64,000 nt of DNA, from the NCBI GenBank assembly GCA_022606425.2, contig JAHDVF020000247.1:124001-188000 (forward strand). Direction: 5' to 3'. Below, piece after piece: positions 31,223 to 46,200 of this stretch. Position numbers and translations under genes: made by a program. This stretch comes from Lepidostoma basale (taxonomy: Eukaryota; Arthropoda; Insecta; Trichoptera; Lepidostomatidae). Under the pieces are notes generated by a model. The model saw only the letters and a list, made by a program, of their open reading frames with translations. It made no database searches and was not told where the DNA came from. Position 1 is the first letter of the stretch. The number at the start of each line of letters is the position of its first letter.

Positions 31223-34200
31223 GTCCGTGTACCGGGAGCTCGTGTCCTCTCTCCTGCTGAGAGTGCTCCTTGGACTGGTGGTGGTATGGCTATCACAATG
31301 GATGTGGAGCCGCCGACGGCTGTACGCCACCAGTTGGCAGATCCCCGGTCCTCTAGCATTGCCCTTCCTTGGCAATGCCGTGCAACTGGGGGCTTTCAGC
31401 TCACATCAAAGTAAGAATAAACAATTCATATAATATCAATATGCAATAAATGTGATGTTGTGATGAACGTGTTAAAAATTAAAGTTATGATATTTGAACT
31501 GGAAGAATGTATGACGGAATATGACATAAGTGTGAAGGGAGAAATTGGAGCGAGTAATCGAATTTATTTTTCTGGGAAGCATGAAAAATGGAGAGAGATA
31601 TCTAAGAAAGAAGCGTTGGAGCTGGAAACAAAATAAATGGTGCACACAAAGTTATCACTGCAGATAGAAATATATCGAATGAAACAAAGATGGCGGTGCA
31701 CAATGGAGTTCTCGAGACCCTTATGTATGGAAGTGAAGCTTGGAGGTTGGCAGAAGAAAAATAAAAGCAGGATAGATGCGGTATAAACAAAATCACTAAG
31801 AAGAATGTGCAAAAAAAACAATGTATGTTAGAATACCTAATGGTGAAGTGAAAGAGGAATATTAAGTGAATGAAAACGCCCTAAATAAAGTCAAGAAAGG
31901 GTCACAAGATGGTTTGGACATATGGAACAAATGGATGAGGAGGGAATGATTATATATGTCAATACTGGAAGTACGCATTGGTCATAAGATTTTGCGTTTC
32001 CGACATTGGGGAATGTTACTATCAAAGAACTTCTTCAGATGGCCATACGCCGCCCACCCATGACCGATTCTCTTCTAAAGCTCAGCAGTCTGATTAACTC
32101 TGGAAATTGAGATGTTGTGGCCGAGATAATTGTATTCATTGACATATTCTATAAGCTGATTGTCAATCTCTACAGCACCACCGAATATCAGACTCGTATT
32201 TTTATTGGTCATGGTTTTGTTTATACAGACCCCTACTTTTTGTCGCTTCCATGAGCTCGTTCAGCATGACACGTGCTTCGTCCAGATCTTCAGATATTGT
32301 TTAGGTTTATTCCGTCCACCTTGATACATATTTCTTCCCAGTTCAAGTATTGAAAGGCATATTCCAAAACCGCTGTGAACAATTTTGGGATATTGTATCT
32401 CCTTGCCTTACACTCTTCTCGATTAGAACCTGGTCAGTGGGTTTATCTAGTTTTACGTAGGCTGATGTGTTATCGTATATACAATGTGTATTTTCAACGT
32501 TTGATCAAACGAAATGTGCCAATATTAGACAAAAAGTTATCGATGAAAATGCGATTTTTTTTTTGGAAAAGTTACGTACTTAAGAAATAGGGGCGCTTTA
32601 TTTTTTATAATTTTTTTTGTTCTCTTCAAGTAAGCAGGATATTTACTTCAAAGTAGTCTCATTCTAACGCTAGAAAGTCTACCTAGCTAAGAAAATAAAT
32701 AAAACTAACAATATCGAACTAAAACTTGAAAAAAAAATGAAAAAAAAAACTTGGATTTTTTTTTTACAAAATCGTTGACAACGAAAAGAGACCCATAGTT
32801 ATTTTGTCAATTTGTAGATTAAATCATGAAATTAATTAAAACGTGAAAAAGTCTACCTTAACGACCCAGTTTTAAAGTAACAGATCTAAAATAATTTTTA
32901 TTTTTATTTTTACAAATTTCAATTTTTTTTTTTTAAATAAGTTTCTGTTCGATATTGTAAGTTTTATTTATTTCCTTAGCTAGGTTGACTTTCTAGCTTT
33001 AGAATGAGACTACTTTGAAGAAAATACGCCGCTTACTTGAAGAGAAATTTAAAAAAAAAACGAAAGATTCGTTTTTCAAATGGAGAAAAATAAAGCGCCC
33101 CTATTTCTTTACTTGGTAACTTTTCCAAAAAAAATCGCGTTTTTATCGATAATTTTTTGTCTTATATTCGCACATTTCGTAACATTGAGTGTCGAAAATA
33201 CACATTTTATAATTGAACAGTTGATTGTATATCTGTGATCTATGTGGCACTGTTGTATGGCTGTTGTTAGTATCACATCTTTATTGATGGTGTCGAAAGC
33301 TTTTTGGAAATCAACAGAGATTAGCACTTAAGGTCTGTTATATTCAATTGTTTTTTCGTTAGTTCATTGTACGAGTATAATCATGTATTTGTGTTCAGTT
33401 TGCTTTTGTCCGGCGAGAGCAAAACCATTTTGTTGGAAAAAAACAAACTGGTTTGTAAACAAGTATTCTGGCGTCATAAATAATTATTTTTTTATAATTC
33501 AGCACCATAAATTAAGCATCATGAATAAAATTTAAAAAACATCCCAGAGATGGTTTTGACATATGGAACGAATGGATGAGAGTAGAATGGTTAAAAAGTT
33601 GTACACAAGCAGCGTGAGTGGGAAAAGAAGCCGAGGACGACCGAGGAAAACATGGCATGATAAAATTAATCAATTACTAAAAAGCGGCCACATTCGAAGT
33701 CGGAATAATCGACGTGCGTGCATGGTACGACGTATGAATGTAGAGGAATCCCGAGAGGTATGCCAGGACAGGGCATTGTGGCGATCCATCCTTTCTGCCT
33801 ACCCCTCCGGGGAAATGGCTTGATGATTAGTTAGTTAGTTAAATTAAGTTTAAATTGAAATCTTACATATAATAAATACCGAGAACGATAGATACGTAAA
33901 ACTACGAGTATTTAAATGATTTTCACCTAGATTTTTCATTTTAAAGCTACGCGAATTAATATATGGAAATACAGACGGGTAGATGAATGGACAGAAAGAC
34001 GGCTAGAAGGATAGAAGGACAGACGGACAGACGGACAGACGGACAGACGGACAGACGGACAGACGGACAGACGGACAGACGGACAGACGGACAGACGGAC
34101 AGACGGACAGACGGACAGACGGACAGACGGACAGACGGAGAGACGGACAGACGGAGAGACGGAGACGGAGACAGACGAACGGACAGACGGACGAACGACG

Positions 34201-37200
34201 ATGAGACGGACGGAGGACGAGGACGGGACAGACGGACGACGGACAGACGGACAGACGGACAGACGGACAGACGGACAGACGGACAGACGGACAGACGGAC
34301 AGACGGACAGACGGACAGACGGACAGACGGACAGACGGACAGACGGACAGACGGACAGACGGACAGACGGATAGATGGATAGACGTATAGACGGATAGAC
34401 GGATAGATGGATAGACAGAGAGACGAATAGACGGATAGACGGATAGACGGATAGACGGATAGACGGATATAATCAGCAGACAGGCAGGCATTCGAGTAGG
34501 TAGACAGACATACAGGCACACAAAGGCTGCGTATGAAGAGAGATAAACAGACGGGATGACAACCAGGCAGGCAGGTTACCAGACAGGCAAAGATTTTTTT
34601 TTTAATGTTTTCTGTGTAATCAAAATATGTTTCCTTTCCAGACATGATCAATTGCCTCGCACGCATGAAGGACCATTATGGTGGGTTCTGGAGAATCTGG
34701 ATGGGCCCCGCTTTATGCGTCGTCATTACGGAGGCAGATGATTTTGAGGTTAACGTATTATTTTCCATCTTGTCGTCTCTTTTTAATGAAAAACATTGTA
34801 TAGCATATTAGAATACTAAAATAATAAATTAAAATTAAATACAAAAGTTAGAACAACTTTACTAGACAAGATTGTATCATGAAACAGCACGAGAGCTCTG
34901 ACAATTATTCAGGTTATTTTTATTCTATTTAAAAAAAACTAATGTCTCGCGTTACATTTTGTCTCTCAAGTATATGTGATCCATTTTTCAGAACTTACAA
35001 GACGTTTGGGATGTGGATGAATTTGTTTATTTAGGATGTATGTTTACAAAGGATGGGAGGGTGGAGAAGGATATTGAAAGAAGGGTTGGGGCAGGCAACA
35101 GAATAAATGGTGCACTTAAAGTTGTCATCGCAAACAAAAACCTATCCATAAAAGCCAAGATGGCAGTGCACAATGGTGTTCTTGTGCCGACCCTTATGTA
35201 TGGAAGTGAAGCATAGAACTGGCAAAAGAAGGATGAAAGTAGAACAAATGCAGTAGAAATGAGATCTCTAAGACGAATGTGTGGCAAATCTGTATATGAT
35301 AGAGTGGCAAATGCAAGAATAAGAAGTAAATGTGGTGCGAATGAAAGTGTTATGAACAAAATAAGGAAAGGGTCATTAAGATGGTTTGGACACATGGAAA
35401 GAATGAGTGAAGACAGAATGGTAAAGAAGATATATGTAAACGGCGTGAACGGAGCTAGAAATAGAGGAAGGCCGAGAAAAACGTGGCCCGATCAAATCAA
35501 TCAAATATTGAATGTCGGTCACGTGAGGAGTCGGAGAAATCGACGTGCGTGCATGACAAGATGTATGAATGTAGAGGAAGCGAGAGAAGTATGTCAGGAC
35601 AGAACAGTGTGGCGTTCCATTCTTTCTGCCTACCCCTCCGGGGAGACGGTGTGATGGTTAGTTAGTTAGTTAGTTACAAGACGTTTTGAAATGGTTATAA
35701 ATATATAATATTATCTTCTTCTTATTTTGGTGCCGTGTCAAGTCTCCCCAACATCTGCGATCACTGCGAAGGCATCTCTGTCCTGCGCCACTTGAAACGG
35801 GGGCTAAACTCTGCTCATTTCTGACCATTCTCTTATATTTTGCAACCAGGAAAACAGCCTTATACTAACTCCCCGACGTCCCTCTATTCAGCTGAAGGAG
35901 GTCGTATTTTTCTCCCCTTAGCACATGACCCAAAAATGAGACCTTTCTAACCTTCACACTCGACAAGAGCTCTCTATTGGCTCTTGACCTCTGTAGTAAG
36001 TCTGACCCTATCGGTCCACCGTATACGGCGCAGAATTAAATAATATGCTCTCGGTCAATTAAAAATTGAGGTATTATTAAATTCACACGTTTTGCGATTC
36101 ATCTCCCAATTATTTATTTTTAAAAACATTTAGGCGGCTCATAACTAACTAACTAACCATCAAGCCGTTTCCTCTCGGAGAGGTAGGCAGAGAGGATGGA
36201 TCGCCACATTGTTCTATCCTAACATAACTTTCGCGCCTCATCCACATTCACACATCGTCGATTGTTCCTACTTCGAACATGGCCGCCTTTCAGTAATTGA
36301 TTAATTTGGTCATGCCATGTCTTTGTACATATCTACTTGTATATATCTTTTTAACCATTCTTTCCTCATCCGTTCGTTTCATATGTCCAAACCAACTTGA
36401 GTGACCCTTTCTTAATTTTATTTATTACGCATTCTTCCGCCTTATATTCCTTTCTTACTTCATCATTAGATATTCTATCACACATTGTTTTTCAGCACAT
36501 TCTTCTTAGTGACCTCATTTCTACGGCATTTATCCCACTTTCATATTTATTCTGCCAACTCCAAGCTTCACTTCCATACATAAGGGTCGGGACTAGAACT
36601 CCATTGTGCACTGCCATCTTTGCTTCAGTCGATTTAGCTATTTGTGGTAATGACTTTGGTTGCACCCTTTATTTTGTTTCCAGCTCCAACCATTCTTCCG
36701 GTACCTTTCTCCATTCTTCCATCTCTTCTAAACATGCTTCACAGAGAAACAAATTCGGTCACTTGCTTTAATTTCTCACCGTTCGCACTTATGTCACAAT
36801 CCGTCATACATTCTTTTTTTTTCAAATACCATAACTTTAGACTTTGGCACGCTCATCATAAGGTCAACACAAAACGGTTTATCAAAAATACAATAACCAT
36901 ATGAAACTAAGAAGTATCGATAATAAAAAACAAAAACTGGTCCAAGTTAGCTTATAAATTGGAGTGACATTTCCAGGCGTTATCTAGCATTGCGTTAATG
37001 GCGGTAGCCTTTCACATTGCGTAATAAAGATCTTCTGCTTAATGCTTAAATCTGATCTTCATAGATGGCGCTGGTCTGTATATTGAAACTGTCATGTGAA
37101 TTGTGGTGTTGGATATTAACTTATATACAACATCCAAAAATTTGTCAGACATGGTGGTCATAAGAAAGGTGGAATGAGGAATGTTGTAATTACATAAAGC

Positions 37201-40200
37201 GTGCGCTTAACCCAACCAATGACAGGTCATAAGTCCTGTAAACACCTCGATCACTATATTCAGTTTCCAGTTTGCATCTTCGTCTCTATTCAGATAAAAT
37301 TAAACCTTGAGATAATATATTTTTTATGAATATTGCCTCACTGACACTAAAAATGTAGTAATCCGAGACGGTCAAATTCCACGTCCGAATTGCTATTCCT
37401 AGAGGCATCACCAAAGACAGGTTGGTTCTGCGTGACGGAGTAAAGCATAATTGATGTTGGCGTTGCCGCAGATAGTCATTAGAAACAATATGTACACTCA
37501 TATACACACGATCTAATTAACACATCGCACGCTTAATAGAACACTGGCTTAACTTTAAATCTGACATGTGTCGGTGATTTAACAAAAACAGTCGAAAAAC
37601 AGGTACGAATAGATAGCGTTAACACTGTGAACGATTATCGTACAACGAATGGATAGCGTTACCATTTTGAAAAATAGATGGATAGGGTTAACACAAGCCT
37701 CTGTCTAATGTTAACTCAATTATGACCTTAACCATAATCGGTCAGTTTACTATTAAGCGTGCGACACGTTTCAAGGCAAAATCGAATAAAAAAGGATTGT
37801 GACACAAAACCAACTTTAATTTTGGCGGCGAATTAGAAGAAACATGCTTATGTATGATCGAGAGAACATTTCAATACTAGACTCGATTAAGGTCATAAGA
37901 ATCAACAAGCTTAACTAGTGTTATAATCAGTCAATTGTTTTGTTATAAATCGTTTCATATAAAAATAATTAATTTAATTACAGAATATCCTGATGAGCAA
38001 GGCCACCTCGATAAAAGGAGGTAAATATAAGCTGCTCACAACTGGAATGGGAAATGGGCTGGTAACACTTAGTGGTGAGTTCATATACTATTATATTTTT
38101 AAAATATTTTGTTCATCGTCATCCTAGAAAACCAACTAATCAAGATGACGGTACGCCAAAGTGTTCATGTACCACCAATTGTGTATGAAAGCAAATAATG
38201 GAACTGCCAACAAATTATATTAGGTCCTTACATATGAAATTGGCGTTTTGCTGTACTGGCAACTTTGATCTCAAATATCTTCTCTTTGGTAAGGAATTCC
38301 AAATTCAAATTTATACAGCTATTTACTCAAGTATTTGTGTTTTGAAAATTATAATTCATTTGTTTTTTCCTCAATTGTTTTTTTTTCTTTGCGTCACTCA
38401 GTTTACAAAATGGAAAACTTGAAATATCGCCTTATTTACGAGTACGAGTTCCACCGTGGCACCAGTGCTGCAGAAACGGCTCGAAGGATTAATGATGTGT
38501 ATGGCGACGGTGCCGCAAAAGAAAACACAGTGCGTTTTTGGTTCCAACGTTTTCGTTCTGGAAATTCCGACCTGCAGAACAAGCCCCGTGGACGGCCGGA
38601 GACCAAAGTTGATAATGAAGAATTGAAGGCTACTGTGGAAGCGGATCCATCGCAAACCACGTCCGAGTTAGCTGCAAGCTGCGGTGTTAGTAATAAAACT
38701 GTTTGATTAAAACAGTTAGTAATAAAACTGTTTGATTAAAGTAGATTATACTTGAAGCAAATTGGGAAGGTGAAAAAGCTTGAAAGGTGGGTACCTCACG
38801 AATTGAGTGAAGCAAATCAACAAACGCGCGTTGACTGCTGCGTTGCAATACTCAACCCGCACAATAATGAAGGGATTTTGAATCGAATCATTTACCTGTG
38901 ATGAAAAGTGGATCCTGTATGATAATCGGAAGCGCTCATCGCAATGGCTGAACCCTGCCGAACTAGCCAAACCATGCCCCAAGCGAAAATTTACTCCAAA
39001 AAAGTTACTTGTGAGTGTTTGGTGGACTAGTGCTGGTGTCGTTCACTACAGCTTTCTTAAATCTGGCCAGACGATTACGGCAGATGTCTATTGTCAGCAA
39101 CTGCAAACCATGATGGAAAAGCTAGCTGCTAAACAACCGAGGCTGGTTAATCGCTCTAGGTCACTGCTGCTTCATGATAACGCTAGACCACACACTGCAC
39201 AACAGACGGCTACCAAATTAGAAGAGCTTCAATTGGAATGTCTAAGACATCCACCGTACTCTCCGGACCTTGCCCCAACAGATTATTATTTTTTTCGAAA
39301 TTTGGATAACTTCTTACAAGGGAAAAAATTCAACTCCAATGGGGCAGTCCAAACCGACTTCAAAGATTTTATTGATTCCCGTCCGAATGGTTTTTTTAGT
39401 AAAGGGATCGATAAACTACCTATGAGATGGCAAAAGTGCATAAATAGCAATGGTACATACTTTGATTAAATAAATATATAATATTTAAAAAAAAAAAAAC
39501 TTTATCTGTCTCCCAATTTCATATGTAAGGACCTTATATTAATGCGCGGTAAATATTTGCATTAACAGGTTAAGTTGTTTTTTTTCGTACCAACTCGTAG
39601 TACCAGAAGGAAACGTCAACCTAGCACGTGCAGCATTCCCAAATTCGTCAAACTTAATTTTTGTTTTGCAATTACAATAGTAAACAAATCTTGGAGAGTA
39701 TTAACCAATGTGTTAAAAATTCTCCTTTCCTGTAATTTTTCTACAATATCTTTTAGAAGTACTATAGTAAATTTAATCACCGTGTTTTTTTTCTGAATCG
39801 TTTGTAGCACATCGAACATGAAATGGGTTCCTCTTCTACGTAAATGACCATATGGGTTCGTAATGCAGACATTTTTTAAACCATTTGCAGCATGCTGAAC
39901 ATTCAAAGCCTTTTCCCCCCGATCACATGGCGTGATAGCGGCTATTTGATTATGAAAGTTTTGCCACATTTACGTAATAAATTCCATGTACGTTTAACAT
40001 TTACGTAATAAATTCCATGGACAATATTCATAGAATTGCGATTCAGGTCATGTGTCAAACTGTCTAAAATCTTTATCAATAACTTCAAGCAAAAATGGAC
40101 CCTAAAAATTGGACTCAGGGTCTGAACATTAAGGTCTATATTCGCGTGTACTACGAAAATTATCAATTAATTTATTATTTTGTAAAGTTAATTATCGTTC

Positions 40201-43200
40201 GATTCGTAACAAAAGTATTACCAGAACAATCGCCGGAGTACAATTAATAAACAGTGAGAGTTTAAACCCGTTATGTAACGTATAATATTTACAGAGTAAT
40301 AGGGATACACAATAACACACTTTGGTTATTATTTATATAGATTTAATAATGTTACACCACAAATTAGGTACTTCATACCAAAGTATAATCAATATATGTT
40401 CTAATTATGTTTTAGGTGAAAAGTGGAAACATCACCGAAATATGATAAATCCTGTTTTCTCCAGCAAGAGAATGAAGGGTTATCAGAATGTCCACAACAA
40501 GAACTCCGGGCGCCTGGTGCATGGAATGAAGGAAATATGCAACAAGGGATACAACGATGTATCAGCTATAGCTATGAGATATGCGGCAGATGAAACATGC
40601 CGTAAGTGCCTTCTTTCTCTATTTCTATGAACTATAATACAGTCACTTCTAGACTAGGGTTGCCACAATAGTCAAGGTACTGACCGGGACAAAAATCAAA
40701 ACTCTAAAAAAGTTATGCTTACCTATAAAAAAACAGATAAATATAATGAATAGTCCATTGTTTTCGCCGAAGCACTATGATACCTTAACATTTTAAAACT
40801 GTTATATTAAATAACTTTGTTTTTTGTATTACAATTGTATTTTATTTTACGCGATAGCTGTTTCATCAACCTATATTGACATCATCAGGTGTTGCAATAA
40901 TATATCAAATGTCAAATTTTCGTGATTTTTCGAATCTTTATGTGTATTTGTTCATGGTCAATTTGAATAATTGCTTTGATATTATTTTGAAGTTCTTGCT
41001 GAAACTGCGTTAGGTACCTAAATATTTTAATTAAAAGAACGGTTAGTTACTATTTATAGGAGAAAATATTAAAGCTGTAAAAAATAACATTAATAATAAT
41101 AAAACAGTAATTAGAAGGAACAATTACAGATAGTAAAGAGTCAAAAACAATAAATAATAATAAATTTAAAACGATAAACCATAACAGGAATTAGATTACA
41201 TTAATAGGAAAGGTGACTACTTCAGAGTATTTTTTTAATTTTTTTGTTATTATTTGTAGACGGATTATTTGAATTGAAAACAAAATTCTACGAAGGAAAC
41301 GATGATTTCATACTAGCTTTGACACGGTGGTAAGTAAAAATTTTATATGGTATACGTGATTGAAATTTTGAAAAAACATTTCTTTACAATTTTCACTATG
41401 GCACTCACCCATATTTAGTGTACAACTTTTAACTATGAAATGGTACCAACAAATATCATGTCAATTCGTTTATCCAGTAAATTCGATTTCATTATCAGTT
41501 TATTTTCTACCCTAACGAAGCTCTGGTGAGAGCGAAACAGACAAAAATGCAGTTAAGTTAAAACAAATTATTCAAGTGTTTTTAAATTATTTTTAATAAT
41601 TTGGCATCACACATTTAACAGCGGTAATTTTAATAAAAAATGTAATTCAATTAGAAAAAAATCTAAAATTGGGCTTGAAATAAGTTACTTACAATCTATT
41701 ATATACTTATTAAATTAACTAACTAACCATCACGCCGTCTCCCCGGAGGGGTATGCAGAAAGAATGGAACGCCACACTGTTTTGTCCTGACATACTTCTC
41801 TGGATTCCTCTACATACATACATCTTGTCATGCACGCACGTCGATTTCTCCGACTCCTCACGTGACCGAAATTTAATATTTGATTGATTTGATCGTGCCA
41901 GGTTTTCCTCGAACTTCCTCTATTTCTAGCTCCGTTCACGCCGTTTACATATACCTTCTTTATCATTCTATTTTCACTCATTCTTTCCATGTGTCCAAAA
42001 CACCTTAATGACCCTTTCCTTATTTTGTTCATAACACCTATATTCGCACCACATTCACTTATAATACTTGCATTTGTCACTCTATCATATACAGATTTGC
42101 CACACATTCGTCTTAGAGATCTCATTTCTACTGCATTTATTATACTTTCATCCTTCTTTTGCCAGTTCCATGCTTCACTTCCATACATAAGGGTCGGCAC
42201 AAGAACACTAATTTAAATCTTATTTTTAAATCATTGTATATTCAAAACACTTTTTCTTACTTTTTTTCGAGTCACAATGTAAAACACTGAGAAAGCAAGT
42301 TAAATTTTTAACATTGATAAGGGAATCCGTGTCTCGAAATATGCCTGTGAAAAGTGGAAATAAGTGTGGTGAAAATACAATGTTCTTAAAATATTATTAA
42401 ATGGTCGGTACGAGAACACCGTTTTGTACCGCAATTTTAGCTAACATATTTCAAATCTCTGCTATAATAAATCGTTTGACTGATTTTATTTACAGGGCTG
42501 CCTTCATGACATTTGAAAGGATTTGCAAAGTCTGGCTTTCATCTGACATTGCTTACAGATTCACGACGCATCATAAAATGTTCATGTACTTCAGAAATCT
42601 ATATCACGCATTTTACAACACAAAAATACTAGACACAATAAAACGAATCAACGAATCTAAGTCAAAGCCTTCTTCAGAACGCATAGATGGGAGTGCAGAC
42701 AATTGTGAGTAGGAACTTATTAATTGAATTAATTAAGAAAAACCGATAACTTATAAGGAAAACGTGATTTTATACATTTTGGAAACTTACATAAAATACA
42801 TTAACCCCTTACCGCATACTGGCTCATATATGATCCAAAATAATCTTTCGCCATAAAAATAGCAAAATAATAAAATATGTCTTGCTTCTAGCAATAATAC
42901 TAAAGTTTTATCTATGATCCGCGTTACTAGTTGTCAAACTTCTTGCTAGATATCTCTGGTTGTACAAGATGTGCATTCGACTGTTTCCAACTGTCGGTTT
43001 ATGATTTTCTGTACAAACGTGATATTCAAAAGTGTCATTTTTTTTGTTTGTAAAACTCTATAAATAATTATATTTTACTGGTTTACTATTATTTTCATTA
43101 GGTAAGTAATAAAATGACCACTTTCATACAAAATTATGGATAATATTGTGCAAAATCTAGGGATAAAAAGGGGAAGACCTAGAAATATTTTTTGTATTTT

Positions 43201-46200
43201 ACATAGGAAAAAATAATTTATTTGAAAAATAAAAAAATATGTGTCTTTTTTTTCATCATTTACACATCATATATTATTTTTACAAATTTAAAAAAAATCA
43301 TGCAGTAAGCGGTTAAATATTGATTTAATTTTTTACCAACCGTATTCGCTCTCACCGTTGAATCAAAAAATAATTTGCCCGTTTAATCAAAAAATAAACC
43401 GCTCCCACCGTTTAATACTTTGTGTTATTTTTAATAATAATAATCTAATCCATTGTTTTGGCGGAAACACTATGATACTTCAATACTGTTTAATTTGGAA
43501 CACCGTTATAATACAACATTTTATTAAATCTTGAAATTGTCCCGACAGCTATTTCGCCAACTAATGTTGCACCATCAGGTGTTGCAATAAACTGAGTATC
43601 GCGACAATTTCGCAATTTTTTTTTTAATGTGGTATTAAAACAGTGTTCCAAATTCCAGTTTTAAACGGTTAATACTAATACAAATTAAATGTATTACCTA
43701 CATATAATATTTCCACCTGAAAGTTATATCTAAAAAACATAAATAGACAATTTGATGAGAATGACACAACCTCATGATTTTTCTATTTAGTACAAAGAGA
43801 GGACAAGAGTGACAAGAGTGACAACGGGATCACATTGTCTGACGAGACTGGTGACAATCAACTAACCGTCATGAGCGTCTTGAGTGAAGCCCTGAGGCAA
43901 GGAGAAATAACAGAAGAAGACGTTTTCGGAGAGTTTCATAACTTTCTCACTGCGGTAAGTTTATGAATTTAAAATGATTTTTTTTTCCAAATGCATTATT
44001 TTCATTCTCACGGATCAGGTAACCGTTATAAGGAGGCATTATGTTTAAACAATAGTTCTATTTCAAATAAAAACATGAAAATATTTATCATATTTCATCG
44101 TCATCATCAACCTGCATCCGTCAACTCCTGGACGTAGACCTCCTCCATCTGCTTTCATCTATCCAGGGCAACACACATCCATGTTGTACCGACGGTCTCT
44201 TTAATGTGATCTCTCCACCGAAGTTGGGGACGTTCTAGGTTTCGGGTAACAATTCTAGGACCTTAGCAATGAAGGCGTTTTGGCCGTCTTTTGTCAGAGA
44301 TGTAAGCGACATGGCCTGCCCAGCGCCATTTTAACTCTCCCTTTCCTATGATGGGTATCTTCTACACGTTGCATCTAAAAACCATCAATATCTCTATAAA
44401 TATAATAAATACAAGGCTTAGATTTTAGGAATTCCTCCATAATGTATTTACGCATTGATTTAATAAATAATATTAAAAATAATCAGAATTTATCGAGTAC
44501 ATCGGAGGTATTTTGTGTACATCGGAAACGAATTCGCGTATAAACAGCGCTGTGAGTGCGCGTCACTATATTCGCATCTCACTCTTGCACATGTTCTAGC
44601 TCAAGATTCTCCACTCTCGCCATCCCGCCGCGCCGACAGTCGCTTTCGGGCTTGCAACAAGAGCGGGTCTATGCCCGTTTCGTAAGCGTTGCCAGATGGT
44701 TTTTTAATGTTTTTAGCAATTAAATCTCAATTATTATAATTTTTGACTTCAATTATAATTATATAAGGGGATTAGCTATGAATGTTCTTATTTTTCCGAT
44801 TTAAAATCGCTAATTTTTTGACGCGTACTAACTATCCTACACCGGAACGCATGTTTTTATTTTAGCACCGTAAGGGAAAGGTTAACGACACTCTTCTGAT
44901 GATGTCCGACACTCCTGTTCTGACTCTAAGAGTGGTGTTTCTCACCCAGTTCGCTGTACTGATTCCCAACAATGCTATTTCCATAGCTCTTTTGATAATT
45001 CTCAATTTATTGGCGCTTTTCTGAATCAATGTTGTAGTTTCTAACCCATAATTTAACACCGGTAGGACGCAGCCGTCAAACACCTTTCATTTAAGTTTAT
45101 GGGTGTTATTCAGGTCCATTTTTCAGAATACTGCCCAACCCCTAACCAATTCTCCATTCGATACCCACGGTTAGATTTTCTCTACCCAGTACTATTTTGT
45201 GTCCCCAATATGTACGAGTATATGAATCGATCATATCAGTAAGGGTATTGCGATTTCCATTGTTATTTGTACTGGAGTATGTTTCCGTTTTACCCAGATT
45301 CATACATATTCCTATTTTCTTTGTGCTCTATTGAGTCCTTCCCGCGTTGTGGATAACGTCATTCATAGGAGTATTATTTAATTCTAGGCTATTGATACTA
45401 TGACTATTCAAGTTAGCTCCTTCATGCTACTTATGGCTATGCATCCAGTGTACCAGGAACGAGTATGGAGAGAAATCAAGGGACTCTTCCAAGATGACTT
45501 GGACGGTGACGTCACGACAGAACATCTCACCCAACTTCCATTCCTTGACCAGTGCATGAAGGAGACGATGAGACTCTTCGCAACTGGGCCTCTTCAGCTG
45601 AGATATTTGAATGAAGATTTCTACTTGAAAAGCAGTAAGCATTCCTACCCAACTATTAAATTCTCAGCAAAGGTTTGTCATTATCCTTTGTTTAACAATT
45701 TAATTGAAATAACAGTTCAATTAAAAATCGGATGAATCTGATAAGTCTGAAGAAATGGGTAAGTGACATTGGACATCACATCTCAGGGGATATGATTTCT
45801 GTGTCACATATCGTCAGATATAAGATTATACGAAGTCATGCTTCTTTGGTGTGACAGAACAAAAAAAAAACTATGTTTTTATACACAAGCTTCCTCAATG
45901 ATGATTTTGTTCACTGCACAGTGTGAGAAAAATTAATTAATTTTTAATCATTAACCTTAAGACGCCCAGTGATCCCGTACGGGACCGCGGTTTTGCGGGG
46001 TTCAATGCCCATCGGTCCTGTACGGGACCGGTGATTATGGCGCATTTCGCTATCGGATAACACTGATTTAAGATACTAGTATTCAAAATATTAATATAAG
46101 CTTACGTAAATAATGTCTTTGAGATGGCAATCCATAATTTTATTTTCGGTTCCAATAAATATGTTTGTCATTAGTGTTTATACCTGCGTTACCAGGTCGA

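Noticed and set aside
33987..34480. CRISPR-like array
   Set aside because: Units are contiguous 8-mers with no spacers, in a eukaryotic intron.
33956..34666. Long open frames on both strands (up to 236 codons)
   Set aside because: An 8-bp repeat without stop codons keeps frames open. The peptides are simple repeats such as RRTDGQTD, with no gene support.
44500..44720. CpG-island-like promoter for a hidden gene in gene C intron 7
   Set aside because: It is short, with no following ORF and no conservation in the other paralogs. A repeat fragment is likelier.
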